The notes: a model not told the origin generated them from the sequence alone. Positions 11,577 through 24,120 are shown, counted from the stretch's first letter. The stretch: 64,000 nt of DNA from Sympetrum striolatum (GCA_947579665.1 OX388350.1:86447152-86511151); one strand, 5' to 3'. Numbers and translations are program-made.

Positions 11577-12239
11577 AATGGGTGTACCTTCAGACATTCC
11601 AGTAATAACCAACATGACATTACCTGCTATACCTACAGAATGTTTGGAAATAGTATATAAATCGGAAACAACAGAAGTATGCTGAAAATATACGTAACAA
11701 TGAAAAATAAATCATGATTTCCTTGAATTTTACTTCATCAGAGTGTTATGTATGTTACAGAGAGTTGCGGAATCAATCAACGATAATGTACCTTTCCCTT
11801 AGTCTGGTAGTCCTATCCTTCATCTGCCAGCGGATAGTTTGAAGTTGATTTGTAGAAGGAAGGACAAGCATATAGTCGAATTGATCTGTAATTTTAAGGT
11901 GTGTAATTCTTGGGATGAGGTTGTGGATCTTCTTGATGATATCAACAGGACAATAACTGTTTCACGTTCACAAATTCACGCCTGAATACCAAAGAATGAT
12001 GCAACAGAGGTGGAAAATATAGCTGATATCCTTGGATTGCGCGAGAAATTGGACAATATTTGCCAGTTATCAGTCGTAAGCAAACCTCTGGAAGGAAAGA
12101 AATTTAGTACAAAATCTCTTCCCAACCACCTTCCTCCTATCTCAACTCTCAGACACATACTTGAAGAGAGTGTTGAAATCCGTGGACCTCCTAAGAAGGT
12201 ATTATTCTATATTAGCTAACGAATACGGGGTAAATTTAT

Positions 12240-12472
12240 TTATTTTTATTTTTGTGAATATATCTTGTATTTTTAAATATTTAAAGGTCATTTATTTCAT
12301 ATTCTACCGCATTCTGTCGACAAGTACAGCATTTGAGTAGACTTTGCAATACTTCAAATTGTATGTTCAGGAGTTTTATTATGTTACGTTGTTTAGTTTC
12401 TGTAATGATTATAATCCTTGCTGTAACCATGATGTGCAATAGGGCTCTGCCCGTAAATGAATAAATAAATTC
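12240..12472 (+). mobile_element. LINE 3' end inside an MTRR intron
   Basis: It lies in the intron between the exons ending at 12198 and starting at 12830. It ends with AGGGCTCTGCCCGT, in which GGGC and GCCC pair around a TCT loop (12442-12452), and then an AAATGAATAAATAAAT tail. This hairpin plus short A/T repeat matches the 3' architecture of the two LINE fragments at 22.3 and 28.2 kb. No reverse transcriptase sequence is left, so assignment rests on architecture only. Confidence 0.4.
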
Positions 12473-14412
12473 GCTGAAAAAATCATTCTAAATTGCACAG
12501 TAACTATAAGTTCATAAAATAGAAATAGAGGTAATTAGTGTAACATCTTCATTCAAATTATAAATCGCATAAATTTCAATTATTTGAGTTGATTAAGTTC
12601 AATCAAAATTATAGCAATTTTTTCTTATAAAGTTCCATGATTTTATACTTGAAGTTTCTAAACTTGATGGAAAATAATGGAACTTTTTCACCATTACTAT
12701 GTATTGAGGAAACTTTAAACATCCATGCCTCATTCTTTAAAGCTAATAGTTCAATCATAAGATTAAGTTCGAGAGTAAATGTTCTTATACATCAACGATA
12801 TGCTCATTCCACATTTCTGTTTTGACCAGTTGTTTATTCGAGCTCTTGCTGAATACACCACTGACTTGAATGAGAAAAATACGCTGCTCGAATTGTGCAG
12901 TAGGGAAGGCTCTAAAAAGTATGAACACTTTTGTTCAACTGAAGGAAATACTGTAAGCCCTGGTTTTTTACTCCTGAAGTTTTACAGACCTTCCCTTCAT
13001 GCGTACCTCCTGTTACTGTTATTCTTCAGCATTTGCCTCGACTTAAGGCCAAGCCCTACTCCATTGCTTCATCTCTCCTTGTTAGTGAAAAGTAAGTAAA
13101 GATATATGCTTTAAGTTTTTAAGGGCATCAATCTAAATTGATCGATTTTTTCAATGTAATTTACTAATTATAATGGAACTTACTGCATTTTAGATAAGTG
13201 GTCACTCATTTTTAACTGTCAGCTTTGTAATTTGTAATCTTTTTGTAGGGTGCGCATAATAATTAATGTTTATAAAGAGAAGGAACACAAGGGAGTTTGT
13301 ACTGGCTGGAAAGTTAAATGACTTATCAAAATCTTGAAGATCAGTTTGATTCATTGATTCTAAATGATGCTAAAATTCTGGCAAGTATAAGAATGTAATA
13401 CATTTGATCTATTTTATTTGTTATATCACTATGTGTATCAGTCGTAAACTTTCCTAGTTCTTAGAATTGTTGGATTTCTTGGAATTGGTTACCATTTTTT
13501 TGTGGATTACTATTTGTTAGGGCAGAAATATAGGTCTCTTAAATTTTATTTGTCAATTCCTAATTACGCTTTCTGCTCAGCCCTAAAAACTGTGTTATTT
13601 ATTCATGAAGCTCGTTTATTTAGTTGAATTGCACTTCATACCATGTGTTTGTTAGATTTGGTTCTCCAAAATATTATAGAAAGAATTATCCTATTCTTTT
13701 ACCTTTTCTGTACTTAATGACTGGAATTTGGCAATTGAATCTCACATCAAATTTTAACTCTCCTCTTATATTTGATCAGAAGTTCCTTTTTTCACTTTCA
13801 TCATAGTAAATTTACTTTGATCTAAAATGTGTATTTGAAGAAGGTGTTGTATTTAAACTGAAATCACATGTTTGAAGCTTTTAAAAACTTTTCAATTCAG
13901 TTAATTAGCTCGTAATAAGTATCATGCTACCCGATTGCAATTTTTCAATGCAAGTAGCTAACAACTCTGAAGAATTAATCTCTAATACTAACAATTGCAA
14001 TAAAAGATACCTTCATTTTTGAGAAAGGCCTTCCTGAAGATCCATCAACTCCAATAATATTAATTGGACCTGGAACTGGGATAACTCCTTTTCTAGGTAA
14101 GAAACCAAAGAGAATGAAAATCCTTTAATATTATTGAAAATGAAATAAGTTCATCTTTAAATTCATGTAATAGTTAGCTTGCATTCCATCAAGTATCATT
14201 GAAAGGAATTAAACCTCCCTCTGTTTTAAGATTTCTTAAATACGTCTGTTGACAAATACATTTAATTTATTAAGAAATAAGTCTAGAATGTACCTTCACA
14301 CCTAACCACTCACGAAATTGCTAAATTTGCTATATAATTTGTTTATGCAAGTAACAATTATCTATTAAGTTTCTAAACCTCACCAAACATCTGGTTATTC
14401 ATTATCATGTAC

Positions 14413-14532
14413 CTTAACCCTCTGTTAATCATGCAGGGTATTCTGGACCCCAGCATATTTTTTATGGCATCACTTTTTTGGGATTACCAATTATGACTTA
14501 ACTTTTCAGCACCGAGCTTTTAGCTCGGTGCT
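14413..14532. repeat. TTAACCC terminus and perfect 11-bp hairpin in MTRR intron
   Basis: TTAACCCTCTGTTAATC at 14413 resembles a piggyBac-type end (TTAA then CCC). About 90 bp inside is a perfect hairpin: AGCACCGAGCT (14508-14518), loop TTT, AGCTCGGTGCT (14522-14532). No matching right end was found before the next exon at 14908. GAAACACCCTGTA at about 14648 may belong to another MITE. The element class is uncertain; the hairpin itself is certain. Confidence 0.45.
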
Positions 14533-16225
14533 CATCTTAAGTGTAACTAAAACTTCCAACTCCCCTCTAAATAATAGAACCTTTCCAACCGCCATTCCTC
14601 CACTGCTTGCCGTGTACTATCTAGTCAAAAAACATGCGGTTCTGGGGAAACACCCTGTATTTGTTTTGCAAGTTAATGAGAAATGTTGCTAAAACGGGCC
14701 ATAGCACAAAAGATCATCATGGAGTGTCAGGAGCAGCCCACGCAAGTAATCATGCAACAGAAAACAAGTGAAGGAGGGAGGAGCACCGCAAGCATTCACC
14801 CTGCATACACTTGCCGTGGACTAGCTCTAACTTTGACTTGTGGCTATTGATATAATTGACCAATATTCTTGCTGCAAATATTTTCGGTTAAAAAAAAATA
14901 TTTCCAGGATTTGTTGAGCATGGTGCTGCCCAAATGAAGGAAGACAAATCTAAGGAGTTTGGTGAAACTTGGCTATTTTTTGGCTGCCAAAATCCTGAAA
15001 TAGATTTTATTTATGAGGACACTTTGAAGAGATATGTGAAGGACAATGTTCTGAATGAACTTTTTTTTATCATTTTCTCGGTATTAAGGGTATTATGATG
15101 GCTGGAATGAAGTTAAATATGTTCAGGTAAATCCTATAAATGTTTTTAGGTTACTTCATTAAATTGCATTTTAAATGTCTTAGAGTAAACTTGGAAAACT
15201 TGGTTTCTCTATAACTGCATTCGTATGATAACTTAATTGATTTATTGAATCTACAAAATAGGATTTTATCATCAGTTTTTGTCCCTCTTCAATTGTTGAT
15301 TTACAACACTATTTTAGTCTTGTTTTTATTAATTGAAAGTTGGTTGATAACTAATATATTTATTCTATGGTTTTCTTGAACATTTAGGAATAAATATTAA
15401 AATTATTTATATTATATTGATATAATACAATTAATATCATTTCACAAGTAGCAAATTATTCAAATCCTTTTGCAAGGTATAATGTCTCGTACATCCTCCA
15501 AAATGTCATCTTATTGAAATGGCATTTTCTGTGATAGGATTTTGTATGTAATGAAATACTGGCATGATTATCCATATCATGAGTTCACTTCAAGATTTGC
15601 ATTCTAATGTAATGCAAATTATGGGAGAGCAGCAGTTGAGAATACATTATTTTAAGTCGCTATTAATCCTATTTTAGTCCTTTAAATTTACAATGATTAA
15701 CCACATTCATTGTAATGAAGAATATTCATATTTAAATAAGAATTGTATACCATATTTTCAAAATAAGCTAATTAACTGTAAAATTCAGATAAACTATCCA
15801 CTATTTATTAAGATTATCAGTACAAAATTGAAAACACTCTTAACATTGGCCATAAGTATATTAAATAAATTTAACAATGTAAGAACAACGCAATGCTTGA
15901 TAGCAATTGATGGAATGTTAGCAGTGTAAGGAAGATTTAATGTATGAAATTGCAGTTCAAAATTAAAGATAAGATGTTTTTTTATATTCTGAAGTACATT
16001 GTCTTTGGAAAGTTGATGCCAAAATATAGAAAGCCTTTGTGTGTCTATGAGCATATGATAAATTCAAAAAAATTCACCTGGGAAGCCTTTAACTCTGTGG
16101 AACTCCATCCTAGTAAATGGGTGGGAAATACCTTAACAAACTGTTTAAACATTGGAATTTTGTTAATTTCCCACCCATTTAGTATTAGAAAAATTACTTA
16201 AAACAGTTGACTGGATGTTGTATGT

Positions 16226-16778
16226 ATACCATATTAACTCGAAAATAACATGCCCCCTTTTGGGTCTTTTTTTGGTTCATAAAACGTGGTGAGTGTTAGA
16301 ATCGACAGTGCACTATATTTGGGGACGATAATACTTGTGTATATGTCCCATAGTGCAGGAATGGCCAGATCCTCAGCTTACCCTGGTTCTTAGTAACTTT
16401 TCAAACACTCCACCACTGCGCTATTGATGTTTTCACTGTAAGTGCCCACGTAGAGTAGTCTAAACTGTAGGCGAATAGTTTTTAATTGAAAGGGAATCGG
16501 TTAGCTCATCAAACCTTTTTGGAAATACTGATTTTGAATTGGCTGACATGCGCACTTACTTATGGCTGTAGGAGTAGATGACTCTGGCATTTTGTTTTCA
16601 GTTCATATAAATATATAGAATCATATGCATGCGTAGTAGTTTCATATACAGTGCTGCAAATGGCATGGCTGCATGTCTTAAGGTGTGCTTTAGATTTTCA
16701 GACAAATGATTTTTCAATTTCCGACGCTCTAGTTTTAGGGTAATTCAATAGCACATTATTTTAGAATAAATATGGTAT
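16226..16778. mobile_element. 553-bp pogo/Tigger-type MITE in MTRR intron
   Basis: Left end ATACCATATTAACTCGAAAA then TAACATGCC; right end, read in reverse, ATACCATATTTATTCTAAAA then TAATGTGC. The ACCATATTTACTCGAAAATAA-type terminus is characteristic of pogo/Tigger-derived MITEs. It sits between the MTRR exons ending at 15126 and starting at 16983. No coding frame. Confidence 0.7.
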
Positions 16779-17318
16779 TTTGCTCCATTAGCTCAACAAA
16801 TGGCCTTTTGGTTAAAAACATAATTTTGCACAGCATGGCTAAAGTTTATGATAAGAGTCACTTAAATATTCATGTCTTCAAAATGTAGAAGAATATGCCA
16901 ATTTTCTTTTATGTTTTCTCACTTTAATTGCAGTATTTCTTTAGTTGTGCCGATTTTACACTAGGGTAAACTCTATTTTCAGGATAATATTGAGAAATTA
17001 GGAGACAAATTTGTGGAACAGCTCTTGGATAAGGAATCGGTTTTATACATATCTGGAGATGCCAAAGCATATTTAAGGACATAATGGAAAGTATAAAAAC
17101 TACAATACAAAAGCATAAGGGTATGTCTGGAAGTAAAATAAAGTTTTAAATGTAATACCAGTACTTGCATGCCATTGAAATAAGTTTATCTTATGCAAAT
17201 GAATTTTATAACTAGTGATATATATTACTTTATTTTAGGAGTAAGCCAAGATGAGGCATCAAACATTATCAAGGAGTTAACAAAGAAGAAAAGATATTTG
17301 CAAGATATATGGTGTTGA

Positions 17319-18880
17319 CGAATCATAGCTTAATTTGCCAATTGTTTTGTTGATATATAGACTATTTCCAATGTTTTGAGGAAAATATAATCTTATGTAA
17401 TTTTGTTAAATTAAATCCTTTATTTTTATAAAAATAATATTTGTTAACTTATTTATAACAACTTAACTATACTAAAAATAAACATTAAAGTTGTAAGCAA
17501 TAAATCACCATAAAATTATGCAGTAGGCCCTCAATTTAATAACAAAATCATCTCTAATTTTCACTTAAAAGGTTGATGTTACAACTTTTATCATATGACA
17601 ATTTATATGAAATGTAAAACGAGCACAAATGCATTAATAATACAAAATAGCTGGAATAAGATAAAAAAGGGCTATCCCCATTTCTATAAAGCATTTGTCA
17701 CTCAAAAAAGATATTTTGCATTTTTTAAACTATCCTATCTGGTTTAGAAAAATAAAAATGTCATGAAAAACTTCAGAGCAAAAGATTAAAGAGATTTTTC
17801 ATTGTTTTGCTTGAGATTGACACAGACTGTGGTGGATAATTCACATCTTGAGTTGAATCACTCAAGGAAAGAGCTGATGGAATTGTAATACATCATGCAT
17901 CAATGAAATTAATAGTGGAAAAATTGATAACCTATTTGGTGTTTCTGTAGACCAAAGATCTCAAGATCATAGAAATAGTCGTTTACTTGAAGGGTTGACT
18001 ATAACTGCCTAAGAGAGGGTTTCTGAGGGGTTTCCCTACCTTCGGGGCAAATGCCAGATAAATGTGTGTACCCCTCATTGCTAGTAACCATTATTTTTGA
18101 AATTATATGTAATTTTGACTGTGTGTGTAAAGTAAATTGCATTTCTAAATTGTTACCACTTCCACCATCTACTTGCAGTGATATGTATGTAATAATAATA
18201 AATAAATTTACAAATCTAGTCTTTCTAACTCATTTTGAAGACCTAACTGTCCTTGGTTCAAGAGAATATTCCTCCATTTGTACCATAGGTTAGATTAAAT
18301 TGATCTAATGATGAAGATATATCGTTGAAATTGTTCATCTATGAATCCAAAATATAAATTTCACTATAATTTTAACTTCATTTCCAATCAAAAGCTTTTG
18401 ACAGTCAACAGGGTTTCAGTATTCAACCAGCCTTTGAGTTGGAGACATTGTACGATAATTAAGGGTCTTCATAGACAAAATGGTGCAGTCAATAATCAAT
18501 AAAAATTCTATTGATTTATTAGGCTGGATATACCTAGCATGCAAAAGATCTACGTGTTGATCTTGGGATATTTTTAGGCAGAACCACAAGTTTTCCATGC
18601 CATGCTCTGTAGAGAATTCAAAAAGAAAAAACATTAAAAACCCTCAATTGAAATATTATGATGACATTTTATACTTTTTGAAAAGTGGCAAGGAATCAGG
18701 CAGAATTAAAATGGCAGACACTATTTTTTTAAATCAAGACAATATGTGTATTGAGTCCGTATAAAAGTTTAATCCATTAGAAAATGCATCAGAACTTAAT
18801 GGCAAAGGCAAAATATATATATATGAGTAAAATGTTGATTGCATTCTGCAAGCATGTTGATAACACTAATTTCAAGTGGA
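17319..18880. other. AT-rich interval, nothing assigned
   Basis: Immediately after the MTRR stop the sequence is A/T-rich non-coding DNA with possible AATAAA signals (for example about 17478). Around 18010-18075 a GC-richer stretch (TTTCCCTACCTTCGGGGCAA then ATGCCAG) looks like part of a dispersed repeat, but I cannot name it. No gene is seen. Confidence 0.4.
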
Positions 18881-19690
18881 CATCAAATCGAGAGGTTCCT
18901 AAAAAGTATTGAAAATATACAGCAATAATGCTCTAACAGCATCTTAGAAATGATCAAAATACAAATTCGCTGCAATTCATCTGTTCGGCATCGAACCCGG
19001 GTCTTCCTGGTCATACTTACTATGCAGCACAACAGAAGATCCCTAACTATGTTTGAAAATTCAAGCAGAAATATTTGCTGCAACTGGCTCCAACAACGTC
19101 CTACTTTTCACATATATTCCTTATGTGAGAAATTTCATGCTCGCTGGCATCGAACGCAGGAACAGCAGGGTCTTATCTAAATTTTTTTCTTAAACCGATT
19201 CTTAATATAGATCTTCTACAAAGCAAGAACATCCTATTATTTCGATAAGTGAATCGAAAAAATAATGAAGAACTACCTAAATGTATTTTAAATAGCAGAT
19301 TTTTGCATCGTCCTAGCATCGAACCCAGGATTTTTTCTTTGAAAGTCACTAATGTTTTCGGTAGATCATCACCATATCTATAGGCTCCTTGAGTTTTGAT
19401 TCTCTTCCTTTGTGGGAAGTATTTTTTTTAAACTCCCAAAAATCTAAGCAATGCTTTTAAAGGGGGAAAATTGGGACTTTGTGGCCCTCTGGAATCAAAC
19501 CCATGACACAGAGGTTCAAAATCACAATTTTTCTGGCGGTTTCACGTTATGGCCAATATGTCGTAAAATTTTCAAATCAATGATGCTTGTGGTTTAGCCT
19601 GTGAATTAGTATCCTATCTATCTATGTTTATACATGAATGAATCCGGAGAAGCGTCTATATATAATAGATAGATATATATGTTATCTCAT
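18880..19690 (-). repeat. Tandem array of ~160-177-bp units with tRNA B-box-like motif (copy 1)
   Basis: Read on the minus strand, four successive units each open with a form of CCTGGGTTCGATGCCAG: near 19493 (GGGTTTGATTCC), 19316 (GGGTTCGATGCTAGG), 19146 (GCGTTCGATGCCAG) and 18987 (GGGTTCGATGCCG). Spacing is about 177, 170 and 160 bp. GGTTCGANNCC is the Pol III B-box / T-arm consensus. The array continues into CCGGATTCATTCAT and a GATA-type microsatellite near 19620-19680. No A-box or cloverleaf is evident, so these are not tRNA genes. The second copy is at 62255-63858 in the opposite orientation. Confidence 0.75.
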
Positions 19691-21010
19691 TAAGTGCCAC
19701 CCACAAACTGTATGATTTGTAAATATTAGCAGTGAATAAACTTTGCAATTATGAAACAGATATGCATAACCTTGTCATAAAATGTGTCATAGACATTATA
19801 ATTTGGACAAAATATGCTTGATGCTAGCCTAACTGGAAATATCATAATACATAGTTTAGTCATACCTATAAAACTGGCTCACCAACTAAATTTACAGAAC
19901 ATTCTATGAAATAAATCAAGATCTCCATTAATAATTATAATTATAGTAAGCATTATATAATATAAACGATAATTTTCAGTTTGATATTTATTTTTTGATA
20001 CAGTATTTATATTTACGAGAAAAGCATTTACCCATTCTTAGTTAAATTGGCCTCAAAGTTTATGGTGAAGATAAAGATGCTAGTACTGTGCTGTTACTGC
20101 CTATTGTCACCTAATGTTTACCTTTTGATGCTCATTTTTATAGGCTGAGTTGATCTTTGGTTGGCAGATGCATTGCTCTAGCACAGGAATCATCAACATA
20201 GAATTTGAGAGAATTTACTGCTCAGCACTTTTGATGTTTTACATTTTTTTCCTGATTCTTTTTTAAATTTGTTACTTTTATTTTCTATTTTATAACCTCA
20301 AAACTGTGCCTCAAAATTAAAATTGAAGGATACTGCTTCCAGTAGCCAGCACTCTGATAAAATTCTTTCGTTTTATTTTTTAAACTTCTGAAGAAGGACA
20401 AATTTGTACATACATCATAATTAAATCTGATCAATGAACCCAATTTGCATGGTATTTTTTATGAGGAGTTAAGTACCCAAAGGACATTAGCTAGACTACG
20501 CCAAGAGATTAGGAATATCATTAAGAAACTCTACATCACAGTTAATTGATTTCAAATAATTAGATAATTCAGATTCCACATCTTTAATTTGCTTCAGTCA
20601 TGAGTAAAAAGTTGCTTGCAAGCAGAAAAGGATTGGAGAGTTGTAGTTTAGGCACACAGACAGCAAAGTAGGTTATGCATTCATTCCTTTGAAAGAAAAT
20701 GTTTAGTTACATCAGTTAATATGTTGGGACAACATCACAATCTGAAAGAGACAACAAAGAAGTGGCAGTAAATATACTACATAACTAAATTCACCAGTTA
20801 ATGTGGCTTGGCTCAATCATAGATTTGGGGCTGTTTGCATCAAAAATGTCATTTTTATTTTGTAACTAGATTATAAATAACTAAACTATGTTAATCAAAT
20901 GGTTAAGAGATTAACTTTGAATCAAAAGAGTCTCCTCATTAATACATTTGAACTGCTTCAATTATACTTCCAGTAGAATTGTGCTTCAACTCTATCATAC
21001 AAAACAATTT
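19690..21010. other. AT-rich interval, nothing assigned
   Basis: No open frame over 60 codons, no recognisable protein piece and no clear terminal repeats. It contains only short A/T-rich runs. Confidence 0.5.
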
Positions 21011-21172
21011 ATTGTAACAATAACACTTGTACAATAATATTCAGAAACGTGTACAATTCCACACTATATGCATGATTTGTAAATATGGAATGTGTAGTAC
21101 TAATAATGTGTGATGTGGAATTGCACAAGTTTTGCGATATTATTGTAGAAGTGAAAATTATTGTAATTTATA
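21010..21172. repeat. Foldback element with ~50-bp imperfect arms
   Basis: The left arm (about 21015-21068) contains CACTTGTACAATAATATTC and CAATTCCACA. The right arm (about 21108-21170), read in reverse, contains CACTTCTACAATAATATCG and CAATTCCACA. The arms are separated by about 40 bp. It is a small MITE-like foldback that could form a long hairpin RNA if transcribed. No target duplication is obvious. Confidence 0.6.
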
Positions 21173-21299
21173 TACTGAAATTATTAGAACCATTAATTCC
21201 TTCAAACGACAACTTTTCTTCAGGTCAGATCAAGTGCCAATGCCTATAATCTAAGCTACTGCTAATAAATCTGCCTTCCCTCTCTCTGATATTACCTAT

Positions 21300-22401
21300 T
21301 TGTTATTTAGTAGAAGGTGCTTTCCTACTAAAATAAAACTTGCCCGAGTATCTCCTAATACAAAAAAGACAATCTATCTCATTCTGAGAACTATAGAACA
21401 ATATCCGTCCTTTAAGCCTGTTCAAAATTATTTGCAAAATTATTCTACAATCGTATCACATCTCACTTGAAACCTTTTAATTTACTCTCAGAGTGTCAAC
21501 ATGGATCCCCTAATTCCAAATCCATTTCTACTGCTGCCTTCAAGTTCATAATTAAAATTCATCTTGTTCTCAATAAAATGTAAATTATTAAAATTAATTA
21601 ACCATGCCAAGAGCTGTAAATATCTTGGTTTGTACATTAATGATGTATTAGAATGGTCAAGCCACATGTCCTTAGTAATATCCTTAGTAAAAACCTGTCA
21701 ACAGCCAATTTTATGATCAGAAGAATTGCTCCTATCATATCAATAGACTCTAAAATTATTATGTCATGCCAAGATCTGCTCCCATATGGCATTATGTTCT
21801 GTGGTCAATCTTCCCTTTTCATCAAGGCCATATCAGCACAAAAACAAGCTATCAAGGCAATGCTCAGAGTTTCTTGTTGAACTTCAGGTAGACCTCTTTT
21901 TTCTTTCTTCAATATTCTTACCCTTCCTTCTCTCTGTATTCTTAGCTGCTGTTTATTTATCAAAACAAACTTTCACCGATTCCCTTCAAACTCAACCTAC
22001 CACAATCAATTCACATGTACCCATACAGATATTCATATCAATGAATACTCTTTCTCTGTAAGTTTGAAAGGTCCCTATCATTCTGCTTCCATAATTTACA
22101 ATAATTCCCCTAGTATATCAAGGCAATAGAACCTTAAAAATCTTTAAAAACTAACTTAAAAACCTCTGGTTACCAAGTGCTATTATTGTCACTGAATTCC
22201 TTAGTGATAGAATGTAATTTCTTGTGTAAATACTGAATGTGGATCAATGAATTTTGTCATGTACTTTTCTCTGAGTGTTGTATATTTATATGTCTTTTGT
22301 GTTCATTGACTTATTCCATGCCATGTTAACATGGTACGGAAAGAATGGCCAAAGGAATTTCTTTGGCCTCTAGGAATCAATAAACATTATTATCATCATC
22401 A
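21300..22401 (+). mobile_element. Degenerate non-LTR retrotransposon (CR1/Jockey-type), 3' half
   Basis: Reverse-transcriptase pieces appear in shifting frames: FPTKIKLARVSP, then NYR.ISVL, then SKLFAKLFYN, then LLSECQHGSPNSKSISTAAF, then YLGLYINDVLEWSSH, then LSTANFMIRRIAPIIS and LLPYGIMFCGQ.S...AQKQAIKAMLR. These follow the order of a LINE reverse transcriptase from the palm to the C-terminal region, but with many stops. The 3' end has a perfect hairpin, GGCCAAAG/CTTTGGCC (22347-22368), and a tail AATAAACATTATTATCATCA. The catalytic FADD segment is not seen. Dead copy. Confidence 0.78.
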
Positions 22402-22439
22402 AAGAGCACGGTTACGTCTTATAAGCTATAATTTTTCGC

Positions 22440-22790
22440 GAAAAATGTACTCAAAATGTTTGTATTCCACGAAATTTTCACATTTTCCCATCTAAAATAC
22501 ATGGGATGAGGGTCTTCCCAATATAGACGATCTGGTTTCAGCTGCTCCTGTTTACGGCGATCGTCATCCCATTGTATTGAGCTCAGTGCGACAAAACCAT
22601 TTCAAATACTTCGTAAAACCGGGGTTCAGTCACTCCTAGGGACCGGCTTCTCACTTCGTAAAACATGAAATCGAGGTTTTACGTAAAACCGAGGTCATTT
22701 TACATGTACAAAGATCGGGACCGGCGGAATGGTTTGTAAAACTGTGTCACTTCGTAAAATCGAGGTTCGTAAAAACGGGGTTCTACTGTA
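22440..22790. mobile_element. Tigger/pogo-like MITE end
   Basis: Ends with TTCGTAAAAACGGGGTTCTA then CTGTA, the reverse of a CAGTAGAACCCCG-type pogo/Tigger terminal repeat, with a TA step at the border. Two internal half-copies of CACTTCGTAAAA...GAGG and GGGACCGGC occur at about 22600-22660 and 22715-22760, suggesting internal duplication. The left terminus is missing or unrecognised. The palindrome ATTTTTCGCGAAAAAT lies at 22431-22446, at its left edge. Confidence 0.6.
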
Positions 22791-24120
22791 TATGCTAAAT
22801 ATGTAAAAATGGTATTGTGCATGAATTTCAGCAAGCATTACCATAAAACATGCTATAAATGACTGCACAAGAGAAATATAAAACTTCATTACTATAATAT
22901 TCATGAATAGCTGCTAAAATATATATTTAAAGTTTGTGGTTAGAAAAAATGGATTTATAAAGAAATTCATGAATTCAAGAAAGAAATAAAATGACAAAGA
23001 ATTATTCAACCTTTGTACACAAAATTTATGTACCATAATCTAAATGAAAGAAAAAAATGAGCATTTGCTTTCAGGAATGAAATCGAACGATTTTTTCCAT
23101 TCCTTTCTCACGTTCAACCATTACTTCTTGACAGCCAATTGAGTTAATTTGGGATAAATTTGAATGGCAAAGATCTTGTCATAAAGTATAAATTCATCAA
23201 AACTAACCAAGAAACTCAAATAAGAGGATTTTGTGGAAAAGCATTAGGCAAGGTAAGCAAAGCCATATCTTAATGCTGCTAATAAAAATTTCTCATAAAT
23301 TTAAAGATATAACAACAAGTTTAACCATTACATCCTTTACATATATGATAATGTATGTCTCGCTATTGTAGTTAATCTCAAAAAGTGAAAGGTAACAATA
23401 GAGCTTAACACAACACTAGCTTTGAGTAAGTAGAGATGAAACTGTAATACTACCTAATATCAAGAGTACACCAAGAAATTTACTTTCAACTGCTTCCTCT
23501 TCATTAGTTTAGCTGCAAACTTGCTCTTCACTGAAACTTGAATGGATATAATCAATTGAACATAATTACATGCAAAGTAAATGATAGTATGCTATTATAC
23601 CAAATTAACCCAGAAGAATAAGTTACTGAAGTGATTACTTTTTAAATAAACTACCTGCTACCAGATAATAGCCAATGTCATATGTTGAAAACATGTTAAC
23701 TATTACTTAGAAAACCACAATGGTACTTTGCAATGAATAGTAACTAACTCATCACTAGGTAATAAATTAATTTCAGATTAACTAATTCATTCTAATGATG
23801 GCTTTTGGATATTTAAGGAACAACTGAAGTATTTTTGACAAAAATTCCATATAAATATTAAAGGTAAAATATAAACAGAATAGGACTGTGAATATAATCC
23901 GTAAGAAGTGCAGTAAAACATTATTCACCAAATTTTTATTGTTATCTTGCAATGAAAATTAAGAAAGCTGTCACTTATCAAAACAACTGAATAGAAAAAT
24001 TCCATGAAGATTTTTTCAGTCCAATAATTCAAGATATGCTTAAGGTTTTTCATCTTCTTTGGTATCATCAGTCACTTCTGTAGGCTGATTACGTAACTGC
24101 CAGTGCTATATAACGTCGCG
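22790..24120. other. AT-rich interval, nothing assigned
   Basis: No recognisable protein piece. It contains A/T-rich DNA up to the piggyBac relic. At 24093-24118 CCAGTGCTATATAACGTCGC could be a badly decayed left end of that transposon, but the match to the right end is too weak to claim. Confidence 0.4.

Larger units (their letters stand above)
11577..17318 (+). pseudogene. MTRR: Methionine synthase reductase (MTRR) unprocessed pseudogene
   Basis: MTRR is a diflavin reductase that reactivates cobalamin-dependent methionine synthase using NADPH, FAD and FMN. Exons visible here: 11577-11676 (linker, LPAIPTECLEIVY), 11761-12198 (FAD-domain start, ILGLREKLDNICQLSV ... IRGPPKK), 12830-13091 (FIRALAEYTTDLNEK; then LQHLPRLKAKPYSIASS), 13249-13384 (KGVCTGW), about 14006-14096 ([15 protein letters not shown], nucleotide-binding loop), 14908-15126 (FGETWLFFGCQN), 16983-17120 (VLYISGDAK) and 17239-17318 (KKKRYLQDIW then stop, the family's usual C-terminus). 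Most internal boundaries are GT/AG and phases agree. Lesions: TAG at 11800, TGA at 11983, frameshifts near 13000, 13310, 15061-15068 and 17072, TAA at 15085. The FMN domain is missing. Introns make this a duplicated or unitary pseudogene, not a retrocopy. Confidence 0.88.
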
